Assembly (NCBI GenBank): GCA_016206275.1
Contig: JACQRY010000139.1
Coordinates: 1 to 7,554, forward strand
Source: Nitrososphaerota archaeon
GTDB taxonomy: Archaea > Thermoproteota > Nitrososphaeria > Nitrososphaerales > JACQRY01
DNA: 7,554 bases
Reading direction: 5' to 3'
Notes under the pieces: model-generated
The model's database searches: none
Seen by the model: only the letters and a program-made list of their open reading frames with translations
Told to the model about the DNA's origin: nothing
Shown here: positions 1 through 6,099 of the stretch, piece by piece
How the letters are laid out: every line of letters begins with the position of its first letter
How positions within the stretch are numbered: the first letter of the stretch is position 1
Program-made: the position numbers and the translations under genes

Positions 1-688
1 CAGACACATTGACGTCCTGCCTGATAGTGCCCAGACCTCTGGCTACCCTTCCAGTTGTCCTCATCAATCTACCTAGTGCTAAGGCAATTTCCTTGACATC
101 TTCAGGTTCAGCTTTGACAGGAGCAAGAGAAACCTCAACAAGAGGAACGCAGAGCCGGCCTAGAGAAAACACCTTTTTTCCTGCTCGTTCCTCTATGAGT
201 CTCGCAGCATCTTCTTCGAGGCACACCGTTTGCACAGGAACGCTTTGACTCTTGGTCTTCAACTCGCCGTCCAAAGCAACTACAAGGGTGCGCTGAAAGC
301 CAGTAGTATTAGATCCATCAATCACGATCTTCCTCATGACATGCAGCTCATCAACAGGAGTGGAATCGAGAGCCAAAGCAATTATTAGAGCTATCTCCAC
401 CGCTTCTACATTCAGATCTTGCGGTGGCTCTTCATCAGCCTCGACAAGACATGAATCTTTGTCTGATGACTCGTAGATAATAGCAGTGCCCCGCCTAAAC
501 TCGAATAACGCGGCGGGATCAACTTCCCCCATCTCGCTTTGAGTCACTCTCAGCCGCCTCATGAATCTATGCTCAGCTCTTGCTTCAATAGGCAGGGGGC
601 AGCTGCAGAACAGTTTTCTTTGCGTCGCTAGCTGCTGATGTATTTCTAGGCCTACCTTCAACCCAATCTTTTCATAGTCTATACTCAA
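1..688 (-). CDS. gatE: Glu-tRNA(Gln) amidotransferase subunit E, N-terminal part (partial)
   Basis: GatE is the tRNA-binding and transamidase subunit of archaeal GatDE. It activates Glu-tRNA(Gln) and amidates it with ammonia supplied by GatD, giving Gln-tRNA(Gln) in the cytoplasm. The 229 residues seen include the family opening IGLKVGLEIHQQL (residues 8-20), a KLFCSCP cysteine motif (25-31), the GatE signature RKIVIDGSNTTGFQRT (119-134), and GTIRQDVNVS (220-229), shared with GatB. The family is usually a little over 600 residues, so about the first third is present and the rest lies beyond the left edge. The start is TTG at 688..686, because the conserved N-terminus begins there and no in-frame ATG fits. 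This TTG overlaps the gatD stop as TTGA, which implies translational coupling. A GAGGAG lies 8 bases upstream. Identity is seen directly in the motifs; function is known from the family. Confidence 0.96.
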   Translation of the reverse strand, partial: MSIDYEKIGLKVGLEIHQQLATQRKLFCSCPLPIEARAEHRFMRRLRVTQSEMGEVDPAALFEFRRGTAIIYESSDKDSCLVEADEEPPQDLNVEAVEIALIIALALDSTPVDELHVMRKIVIDGSNTTGFQRTLVVALDGELKTKSQSVPVQTVCLEEDAARLIEERAGKKVFSLGRLCVPLVEVSLAPVKAEPEDVKEIALALGRLMRTTGRVARGLGTIRQDVNVS

Positions 689-2025
689 ACGTTGTTCTCC
701 TCTAAGAGTCTCCTGGAAGCATATTCGCCTACCAGATTTTCATTCATCAGTCTCAATGCCTCATTCCTGCTACTGGCATTGGCAAGAACCCACATCATCT
801 TCACTAAGGCAGTTTCAGGCAGCATGTCGCTCAAAGGGATAACTCCGACTGCTAGCAGGTCTCGCCCAGTGTCGTAAACCGTCATTCTTACACTGCCCCA
901 GATGCATTGCGAGGTCATACCAATAATTACGCCACTCTCTACCGCTTTTTTGATCAAGTCTTGGCAGTTTGAAGCGACATGCCCCAATCCTGTTCCTTCC
1001 AGAACAATGCCTCTTATTCCTCTGGAAACCAGATGGGCAATTATCTCCGGGTCGAAGTCGGGGTGAAACTTGATTAGAGAAACGCGTTTTTCAAAACTAG
1101 GTTTGGGGGGGACTGTTGCTCCATTCCGTCTTGGAGGAAGATCTCTGGCTACGTTTGATATGCCTCCATTCTTTACTAGTGCAGCATAAGACGTGTTAAC
1201 AGATTCTAAGGCATCTCTCCTGCTAGTATGGTTTTTCCTAGCCTTAGTACCACGATGAATAGCGATAGTATCATCGCTAGGCCCATGATGCATAGACACG
1301 TATACTCCAGAAAAATCTGCGTTCGCAGCTGTCAGAGTTGCTGCAAGAAGGTTTGCCGCTGCGTCCGAAGACGGCCTGTCAGATGAGCGTTGCGAACCTA
1401 CAAGGACTACGGGAATTGGACAATCGTTTAGCGCAAAGCTTAGAGCAGCCGCAGTGTATCCCATAGTATCTGTTCCATGAGTGACGACGACTCCCCTAGC
1501 GCCATCATTTATTTTTTCAGCTATTTTCAACGCTAAGGGAGACCATTGTTCTGAAGCCATGTTTTCACTGTAAAGGCTGAAGAGCACTTCAGAATCGATG
1601 TTTGCGATGCTTGAAAGCTCAGGTACCGATGAGAGTAGCTCTTCTACTGTTAGTGCAGGGTACACTCCACCAGTTCTGTAGTCAACCTTGCTTGCAATGG
1701 TTCCACCAGTGCTTATTATCGTCACTTTAGGAAGATTACTTGTAGAGGGCCGCTTAGGAGGAGTAGGGAAGCTTGGCTTGGAGCCTTCCGAGATACGTGA
1801 GATCTTGACTATGCGATCAATGTTGATGCCAATGTTGTAGCCGTTGCGGAGCTTTACAACAATATGCTGATCATCAGCATAATCATATCTTGTCATCAAT
1901 GTTCCTTCCAAGATGCTTTCACGTGTTTTCACAGCTATGAAGTCGCCTACTCTCACAGGATATTTCTGAAGAAGGACCAGGGTGCGCCCAGTGTAGCCCT
2001 CAGTGCCAGCCATGTCAAGGCTCAT
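685..2025 (-). CDS. gatD: Glu-tRNA(Gln) amidotransferase subunit D (asparaginase-like)
   Basis: GatD is the glutaminase subunit of archaeal GatDE. It releases ammonia from an amide donor and passes it to GatE to convert Glu-tRNA(Gln) to Gln-tRNA(Gln). The 446 residues match the usual family length. Residues 1-80 form the small N-terminal beta domain that distinguishes GatD from free L-asparaginases. A short proline-rich linker (about 82-99) leads into the type I/II asparaginase domain. Both asparaginase signatures are intact: TGGTIAS (106-112, nucleophile probably T109) and THGTDTM (182-188, T185 and D186). A lysine, K264, in HRGTKARKNHTSRR (257-270) completes the expected catalytic set. The start is ATG at 2025; an in-frame ATG four codons later is a less likely alternative. 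No strong Shine-Dalgarno is visible upstream. It is first in a two-gene operon with gatE and divergent from the MoxR cluster. Nothing suggests it is non-functional. Confidence 0.97.
   Translation of the reverse strand: MSLDMAGTEGYTGRTLVLLQKYPVRVGDFIAVKTRESILEGTLMTRYDYADDQHIVVKLRNGYNIGINIDRIVKISRISEGSKPSFPTPPKRPSTSNLPKVTIISTGGTIASKVDYRTGGVYPALTVEELLSSVPELSSIANIDSEVLFSLYSENMASEQWSPLALKIAEKINDGARGVVVTHGTDTMGYTAAALSFALNDCPIPVVLVGSQRSSDRPSSDAAANLLAATLTAANADFSGVYVSMHHGPSDDTIAIHRGTKARKNHTSRRDALESVNTSYAALVKNGGISNVARDLPPRRNGATVPPKPSFEKRVSLIKFHPDFDPEIIAHLVSRGIRGIVLEGTGLGHVASNCQDLIKKAVESGVIIGMTSQCIWGSVRMTVYDTGRDLLAVGVIPLSDMLPETALVKMMWVLANASSRNEALRLMNENLVGEYASRRLLEENNV
697..702 (-). promoter_or_regulatory. 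Ribosome binding site for gatE
   Basis: GAGGAG on the minus strand, inside the last codons of gatD, lies 8 bases before the TTG at 688. It supports the unusual TTG start of gatE, which overlaps the gatD stop codon. Confidence 0.6.
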
Positions 2026-2133
2026 GCAGAGCAGGTGTAGAATTAAACTTTAGGAAAGCCCTTCTCTGCTTAACACCAGTCTATCGAAATCAGACTTAAA
2101 TGGCGCGGTGTCGAGGTATAAGTCCGTAAGCTG
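2026..2133. other. Divergent intergenic region
   Basis: These 108 bases separate gatD (leftward) from the membrane/MoxR operon (rightward) and are the only non-coding stretch in the window. They should hold both promoters. CTTAAAT near 2094-2100 is the best TATA-like element for the rightward genes. Its complement ATTTAAG could serve gatD, which would give a leader of roughly 45 bases. No hairpin, terminator or regulator-type palindrome is evident. Confidence 0.6.
2094..2100 (+). promoter_or_regulatory. Candidate TATA box of the rightward operon
   Basis: An AT-rich hexamer, CTTAAA followed by T, has an A-rich stretch (CGAAAT) just upstream that might act as a BRE. Archaeal TATA boxes sit about 26 bases before the start site, so transcription would begin near 2122-2126. 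That leaves a leader of only about ten bases before the TTG at 2134. This is pattern-based only; a second weak TATA-like string, GGTATAAG (2115-2122), lies too close to the start codon. Confidence 0.4.
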
Positions 2134-2910
2134 TTGCAAATAGAAGGCACTAAGTCAAGGGGACTTGGAGCAATCCTCATAGCGTCTACCTTCTTCTTCA
2201 TACTGTTCTCCATGCAGAGCCTAAGCGCCCTTTCAAATCAGCCTGCTGATGCTGGGCCTCAGGGTTTCGGTAATGCCTCAGGGGATTCGCAGCGAGAAGG
2301 CTTGGATCTCTTGGCTATTAGTGCACGTTTCGTCGACTCTAATGCTGAGCGCAGTTTCAGACTGGTCGGGCTGCCTGTGTATGTTTACGGATACTTGGGT
2401 ACTGAAAAGTCGAATCTAACTTTGATAACCGATGGAATCACTGACAACAGAGGGCGAATAAACTTCTTTCTTCCAGCAGGCTCCTACATCATAAACTTCA
2501 GATACCAGTTATTTGGAAGCAATGTAACAATCGATCTACCCCTCACAAGAAGTATTGTTGAACTGGACTGGACGGTTAGTAGACGTATTTTAGAGCCAAT
2601 CACATTAGTGTTTACGGATCGGTATGCGGTAAGGGAGCTGGGGCCTGGGGACATTATTGACGTTTATTTCCCTAGTGAAGAAGAAAGGCTTCCCGTCGTA
2701 GTGAACGTGGGGCCGACTATTCAGACTGCCATCGAACCAGACCCTAATTTCCTCTTAGATGTGAAGGGTGGTTTACAGTCTGATGGTAATCAGTGGGTAC
2801 AATTGAGCCTAGCGAATGAGGTGCTGCTGACGCAAATGGACCCAAAGACGGGAGTTGATTATACGGCTTACTGGGTAACGGTAAGGGAGGCGACTAGGCC
2901 TTGGAGATAA
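2134..2910 (+). CDS. Secreted or membrane-anchored protein, beta-rich ectodomain, unknown function
   Basis: I do not recognise this as a named family. Residues 1-34 look like a signal peptide or signal anchor: K7 and R9, then a hydrophobic core at about 11-33 rich in Phe, Ile and Leu. The remainder (about 35-258) is polar, beta-rich and without another membrane helix, so it should lie outside the cell. Residues 98-120 (TDG..TDN.GR..F.LPAGSY) resemble the repeat core of carboxypeptidase-regulatory-like or other beta-sandwich domains. Three N-glycosylation sequons (N47, N94, N130) suit an archaeal surface protein. The start is TTG at 2134: an in-frame TAA lies 15 bases upstream, and the next Met (27) would remove most of the hydrophobic segment. 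Its last 10 bases overlap the next gene, and together the two make the ectodomain-TM-cytoplasm layout often found in one DUF4129 protein. It is probably the first gene of the operon. Confidence 0.82.
   Translation: MQIEGTKSRGLGAILIASTFFFILFSMQSLSALSNQPADAGPQGFGNASGDSQREGLDLLAISARFVDSNAERSFRLVGLPVYVYGYLGTEKSNLTLITDGITDNRGRINFFLPAGSYIINFRYQLFGSNVTIDLPLTRSIVELDWTVSRRILEPITLVFTDRYAVRELGPGDIIDVYFPSEEERLPVVVNVGPTIQTAIEPDPNFLLDVKGGLQSDGNQWVQLSLANEVLLTQMDPKTGVDYTAYWVTVREATRPWR
2885..2890 (+). promoter_or_regulatory. Ribosome binding site for the TTG start at 2901
   Basis: GGGAGG lies 10 bases before the TTG at 2901, within the end of the upstream coding region. It favours independent initiation at this TTG over a frameshifted fusion. 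It also favours this TTG over the in-frame ATG at 2970, which has only AGGGGA about 12 bases upstream. Confidence 0.55.
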
Positions 2911-3446
2911 TCCTAGTATTACCCTACGCAGCTTTGGACTATAGGATTTGGCAGGGGATTTATGCTACCATGTTTTCCTTGGCGGCTGTAGCAGTCTTAG
3001 GTTTGGTAGCCCCATTCGCAGCGTCCAGTGACCTGTTCAAACCTCTCTTTCGGCGTCATCCTGTAAGACGCAATCTATCACTAATCTCCCTCAGCAGGGC
3101 AGAGGAGGTGTTGAAGGAGCTGGAGGATGCTCGCCAGAAAAAAGAGTGGCGCCTAGGTATAATCTCAGTTTATCAGTCCATCAGAAGAGATCTGGCAGCA
3201 TCAGCAAGCGTCAAGTTGAAGAAAGAGCTGACTGAACATGAAGTTGTCGAGCGTCTGATGTGGAGCCGTGGTCTTGGATCTAATGCCTCCCAGCTCAGGC
3301 AACTCTACTTGCTATACGAGAAAGCCAAGTTCAGCGCTGAACCAGTTGGAGAGTCAGAGCTGGATCATGCGAAGAGGATTATCGTGGACTTGTCTTCGCA
3401 GCTGAAGCCTGTTAGCTCGTCCAAGGAGGATGTGGGTCAACCATGA
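2901..3446 (+). CDS. One-pass membrane protein with cytoplasmic DUF4129-like domain
   Basis: The 181 residues hold one membrane helix (about 17-42). A basic RRHPVRR (51-57) follows, placing the C-terminus in the cytoplasm with the short N-terminus outside. Residues about 66-168 are helical and resemble DUF4129: helices around RAEEVLKEL and YQSIRRDL, then LTEHEVVERL and the typical LYLLYEKAKFSAEPV segment (135-149). DUF4129 domains are commonly found at the cytoplasmic C-terminus of membrane proteins beside MoxR and DUF58 genes, including transglutaminases of the TgpA type. No transglutaminase domain is present here. The start is the SD-supported TTG at 2901, overlapping the previous gene by 10 bases in another frame. 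An ATG at 2970 (159 residues) is possible and would begin inside the membrane helix. The DUF4129 assignment is by pattern only; molecular function is unknown. Confidence 0.8.
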   Translation: MEIILVLPYAALDYRIWQGIYATMFSLAAVAVLGLVAPFAASSDLFKPLFRRHPVRRNLSLISLSRAEEVLKELEDARQKKEWRLGIISVYQSIRRDLAASASVKLKKELTEHEVVERLMWSRGLGSNASQLRQLYLLYEKAKFSAEPVGESELDHAKRIIVDLSSQLKPVSSSKEDVGQP

Positions 3447-3826
3447 TAGAGGTTTTGTTCACTGTTTTTCTCGCATTGCTGGTCGTGGGCTTGCTCTTCT
3501 ATTCACGTAGGAATGTCAGTAATCGTTACTTGGAAGTCAATGCTTCTCAACGCTCATCCAGTGGAAGCCTGTACGCTACGTCGATTTATGAGCTCAGAGC
3601 TGCTCAACCCAATTTCAAAGGCTCATTAGGGGCCATGGTTACAATTCTGGACAGTAAGCTGCTTCCTAGTTCAAAGCTCTCCGGCGACTCCAGGAGAAGA
3701 GCCAATCGACTTAGAGACAGGATTTCAACTCTACTGAACCAGAAAACCGTCGGCAAGGATATCTTTGCTTCAGCATATTCTGAGTATGAAGAAATAACTC
3801 GCATACTAGAGGAGAAGGGGATCTAA
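3443..3826 (+). CDS. Small one-pass membrane protein, unknown function
   Basis: This 127-residue protein is not one I recognise. It has an N-terminal hydrophobic helix (about 3-20) followed by SRR (21-23), so the remainder is predicted cytoplasmic. Residues about 80-127 are charged and helical (SRRRANRLRDR, then YSEYEEITRILEEKG), suggesting a helical bundle that contacts a partner. The ATG start overlaps the previous stop as ATGA. AAGGAGG at 3423-3429 lies 13 bases upstream, rather far but usable, and no other in-frame start is close. Its TAA abuts the TTG of the MoxR gene directly and in the same reading frame. Position between the DUF4129 and MoxR genes suggests it belongs to the same complex, perhaps as an anchor or adaptor for the ATPase; that is inference. 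Confidence 0.8.
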   Translation: MIEVLFTVFLALLVVGLLFYSRRNVSNRYLEVNASQRSSSGSLYATSIYELRAAQPNFKGSLGAMVTILDSKLLPSSKLSGDSRRRANRLRDRISTLLNQKTVGKDIFASAYSEYEEITRILEEKGI

Positions 3827-4792
3827 TTGGAGCCCAGAGAGCTCTACGTGAGGGTCAGTACCGAGGTCTCTAAGGTTGTAGTGGGCAAAGAGGATGTGGT
3901 CCGCCTACTCATGGTGGCTCTATTAGCTGAAGGCCACGTGTTGCTGGAAGGCGTGCCCGGAGTCGCTAAAACGCTGATTGCCAGAGCCTTCTCCAAGTGT
4001 CTTGGCCTGACCTTCAAACGCATTCAGTTCACCCCCGACATGCTTCCTTCGGATATTACTGGAACCTTCGTCTTCAACCCTAAGACCAGACAATTCGACT
4101 TCCGCAGAGGCCCTGTCTTCGCAAACATGATTCTCGCCGACGAGATTAACCGCGCAACACCAAAAACCCAGTCAGCATTGCTGGAAGCGATGCAGGAAAG
4201 GCAGGTCACTATTGAAGGCGCCACGAAAATCCTTGAAGAACCCTTCATGGTTCTAGCCACCCAAAACCCCTTGGAATTGGAGGGGACTTATCCGCTTCCG
4301 GAGGCTCAGCTAGACCGGTTCATGTTCAGACTGCTAGTTCAAGTTTCGTCCCACACCGAAGAAGTAGAAGTCTTAGCCAAAACCATGGAGAACGTCGAAA
4401 TATCCTCTGTGATTCAAGTAGCCGAAGCTTCGGAAATCTTGGCCGCTAGAAGCATAGTCAAGAGCCAATTGGAAGTATCTAAAGATGTGCTGGACTATAT
4501 CGTTTCCATAGTGGAGTCGACAAGAGACGACAGGGATAGACTGCTCCTTGGTGGCAGTCCTCGCGCGTCTGTTCAACTCCTCCAAGCATCACGCAGCTTA
4601 GCAGCTGTCAAAGGACGAAGCTATGTCATTCCTGACGATGTAAAGGAACTGGCTTTCCATCTGCTTAACCACAGGTTAATTCTGAACCCTGAATTCATAT
4701 TGAAGGCAAAGACTACCGCATTTCCGTCAAACTACGAGCAAATCGAAGGAGTCGTCACCGACGTACTCATTTCAATTGAGCCGCCGAGGTAG
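3827..4792 (+). CDS. MoxR-family AAA+ ATPase
   Basis: This is a cytoplasmic ring-forming ATPase, thought in this family to act as a chaperone that remodels or activates partner complexes, commonly with a DUF58 or VWA protein. The 321 residues match the usual length. Walker A is GVPGVAKT (42-49), Walker B is ILADEINR (102-109), sensor 1 is in ATQNP (144-148), an arginine-finger region is in EAQLDRF (159-165), and sensor 2 is in GGSPRAS (242-248, R246). The AAA_3 core is followed by a helical lid (about 215-310). All catalytic motifs are intact. The start is TTG at 3827, directly after the upstream TAA; GGAG then AAGGGG (3811-3820) precede it, and the protein begins where MoxR proteins normally do. 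The DUF58 gene follows after 5 bases, the canonical pairing. The substrate is unknown; the membrane proteins encoded around it are candidates. Confidence 0.95.
   Translation: MEPRELYVRVSTEVSKVVVGKEDVVRLLMVALLAEGHVLLEGVPGVAKTLIARAFSKCLGLTFKRIQFTPDMLPSDITGTFVFNPKTRQFDFRRGPVFANMILADEINRATPKTQSALLEAMQERQVTIEGATKILEEPFMVLATQNPLELEGTYPLPEAQLDRFMFRLLVQVSSHTEEVEVLAKTMENVEISSVIQVAEASEILAARSIVKSQLEVSKDVLDYIVSIVESTRDDRDRLLLGGSPRASVQLLQASRSLAAVKGRSYVIPDDVKELAFHLLNHRLILNPEFILKAKTTAFPSNYEQIEGVVTDVLISIEPPR
4786..4790 (+). promoter_or_regulatory. Ribosome binding site for the DUF58 gene
   Basis: GAGGT ends 7 bases before the ATG at 4798 and overlaps the MoxR stop codon (4790-4792), so termination and restart occur at nearly the same place. 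Confidence 0.5.
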
Positions 4793-4797
4793 CTACG

Positions 4798-6099
4798 ATG
4801 CTTACGCGAAGAGGATATGCGGCTATCACTTCAGTACTCTTCTTCACCCTGTCCAGCAGCTTCACTCTTAGCTATCCCTTTGTGATAACAGCTCTGCTCC
4901 TACTAGTGTTACTGTCCATCAACTTTGCCTTATTCAGACTTGCTGCAAATGCGTTTGATAAATTGGAGTTAACCCGTAAAGTAAGTGCTGACTCTGTCTT
5001 GGTGGGCGACGGGTTTAGCTATGATCTTATGTTGACAAATAAGGATTCGAGGTCTCTGGGACCAATGATGATAAACGATTCTCTCCCAGAGAACCTTGAT
5101 CTTTTGGCCGGTGGCTCAACTATTGGTGTGGTAAAGCCTTGGACAGATGCATCACTCAGGTATAGTGTAGAGGCAGTTGAGATGGGTGACGCAGAGTTTG
5201 GGGAAGTAGAGGTGAGGATGTTTGATAGACTTGGCTTGTTATGGACAAAGCGTATCTTCAACTTGAAGAGTTTGGTCAGAGTGTATCCAACTCTACGTCA
5301 CGTTGTGAGGCGAAATAGAAGAGGAAAACGCCTATTTTACAAGTCAATGGGAAGAGTTGTTTGGCGAAGAAGATTTCTGTCAGAATTCGCCGGTATGAGA
5401 GAATATTTTCCCGGCGATGATCACAGGCTGATTGCTTGGAAGGCTATGGCAAAGTCTCCTACAGCCACTCCTATGACCAAAGAATTGGAGGAAGAAGTAG
5501 ATGCTGACGTAGTTATTATTATTGCAAATAGAAAGACTATGGCTGACGGGGAGAAAGGAAGCAGAATGCTCGATAAGGCTGTGGAGGCAGCGCTTGCCTT
5601 AGCTAGGGAAGTCAGTAGAGCTGGTCACAAAGCCTCCATCGCCTTCTATCAGAAAGGCGTTGCAAAGATAGTGTCTGGTTCAGCTTTTCGTCTCAGCCAA
5701 CAGATGTATAACATGGGGTTCCACTCCAACGATGATTTGGAGGCTCTTCTGAGGTCTGTTATGCGAATGCGTGGAAAACCAGGCCTAGCAATATTCCTAG
5801 TTGATTCCCCGTATCCAGCAGAAATCGAGCCTGCTCCTCTAGTACGATTGATGCTCACAAAGTTTGCCCTTAGAGTCCTTTTGCTTGACACGTCAAAATT
5901 CTTCGATGACAGTCAGGGACCTGCAAAAGAAGGCTTCTGGGCGCTCAATACTCTTAGAGAAAGGGAGCATATCCATCAAGGTAAGGTTGCTGATAGGCTA
6001 CTGGCTTCCAGCATTCCGGTGCGTATGTGTGGCTCTGATGATCTTGCTGATGTTGCTGTGGAAACTTTCTTGGAGAGTAAACGGGTGATTCGGAGATGA
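4798..6099 (+). CDS. DUF58 domain protein, MoxR partner
   Basis: DUF58 proteins are membrane-bound partners of MoxR ATPases with a C-terminal VWA-like fold. The 433 residues begin with two closely spaced hydrophobic helices (about 7-25 and 27-50). A beta-rich region follows (about 58-165: VLVGDGFSYDLMLTN, later VRMFDRLGLLW), as is usual in the family. The DUF58 signature is clear at 197-219, with MREYFPGDD and IAWKAMAK as its core. Residues about 236-400 form the VWA-like part. The normal metal-site motif DxSxS would fall near 243-247, but the sequence there is ANRKT, so the canonical aspartate and serines are absent. A basic stretch, RRNRRGKR (171-178), precedes the signature and should lie on the cytoplasmic side. 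The ATG start has GAGGT 7 bases upstream. The gene lies 5 bases after MoxR and overlaps the next gene by ATGA. Family assignment is firm; the biological role is unknown. Confidence 0.93.
   Translation: MLTRRGYAAITSVLFFTLSSSFTLSYPFVITALLLLVLLSINFALFRLAANAFDKLELTRKVSADSVLVGDGFSYDLMLTNKDSRSLGPMMINDSLPENLDLLAGGSTIGVVKPWTDASLRYSVEAVEMGDAEFGEVEVRMFDRLGLLWTKRIFNLKSLVRVYPTLRHVVRRNRRGKRLFYKSMGRVVWRRRFLSEFAGMREYFPGDDHRLIAWKAMAKSPTATPMTKELEEEVDADVVIIIANRKTMADGEKGSRMLDKAVEAALALAREVSRAGHKASIAFYQKGVAKIVSGSAFRLSQQMYNMGFHSNDDLEALLRSVMRMRGKPGLAIFLVDSPYPAEIEPAPLVRLMLTKFALRVLLLDTSKFFDDSQGPAKEGFWALNTLREREHIHQGKVADRLLASSIPVRMCGSDDLADVAVETFLESKRVIRR
6084..6089 (+). promoter_or_regulatory. Ribosome binding site for the polytopic membrane protein
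   Basis: GGTGAT lies 6 bases before the ATG at 6096. It is complementary to the archaeal 16S 3' end and sits inside the end of the DUF58 gene, supporting coupled restart at the ATGA overlap. Confidence 0.55.

Noticed and set aside
9..248. Plus-strand open stretch opposite gatE
   Set aside because: The minus strand in this interval encodes clear GatE motifs, and the plus-strand translation has no recognisable features.
1105..1111. Run of seven G (C on the gatD strand) as a frameshift or error site
   Set aside because: GatD reads through without interruption into conserved C-terminal sequence, and its length is normal.
2026..2077. GCAGAG/CTCTGC and GGTGT/ACACC pairs as a hairpin or operator
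   Set aside because: The arms are in the wrong order to nest in one stem and the spacing is long; this is likely chance.
2890..2910. Programmed -1 frameshift in the 10-base overlap
   Set aside because: No X XXY YYZ heptamer lies in the usable interval, and a good SD-like GGGAGG precedes the TTG start.
4024..4260. Minus-strand open stretch inside the MoxR gene
   Set aside because: It is antisense to the conserved Walker B and sensor regions of MoxR, with no start context of its own.
5864..6088. Plus-strand alternative frame within the DUF58 gene
   Set aside because: It is fully contained in the DUF58 coding region, and its product shows no domain or plausible signal.
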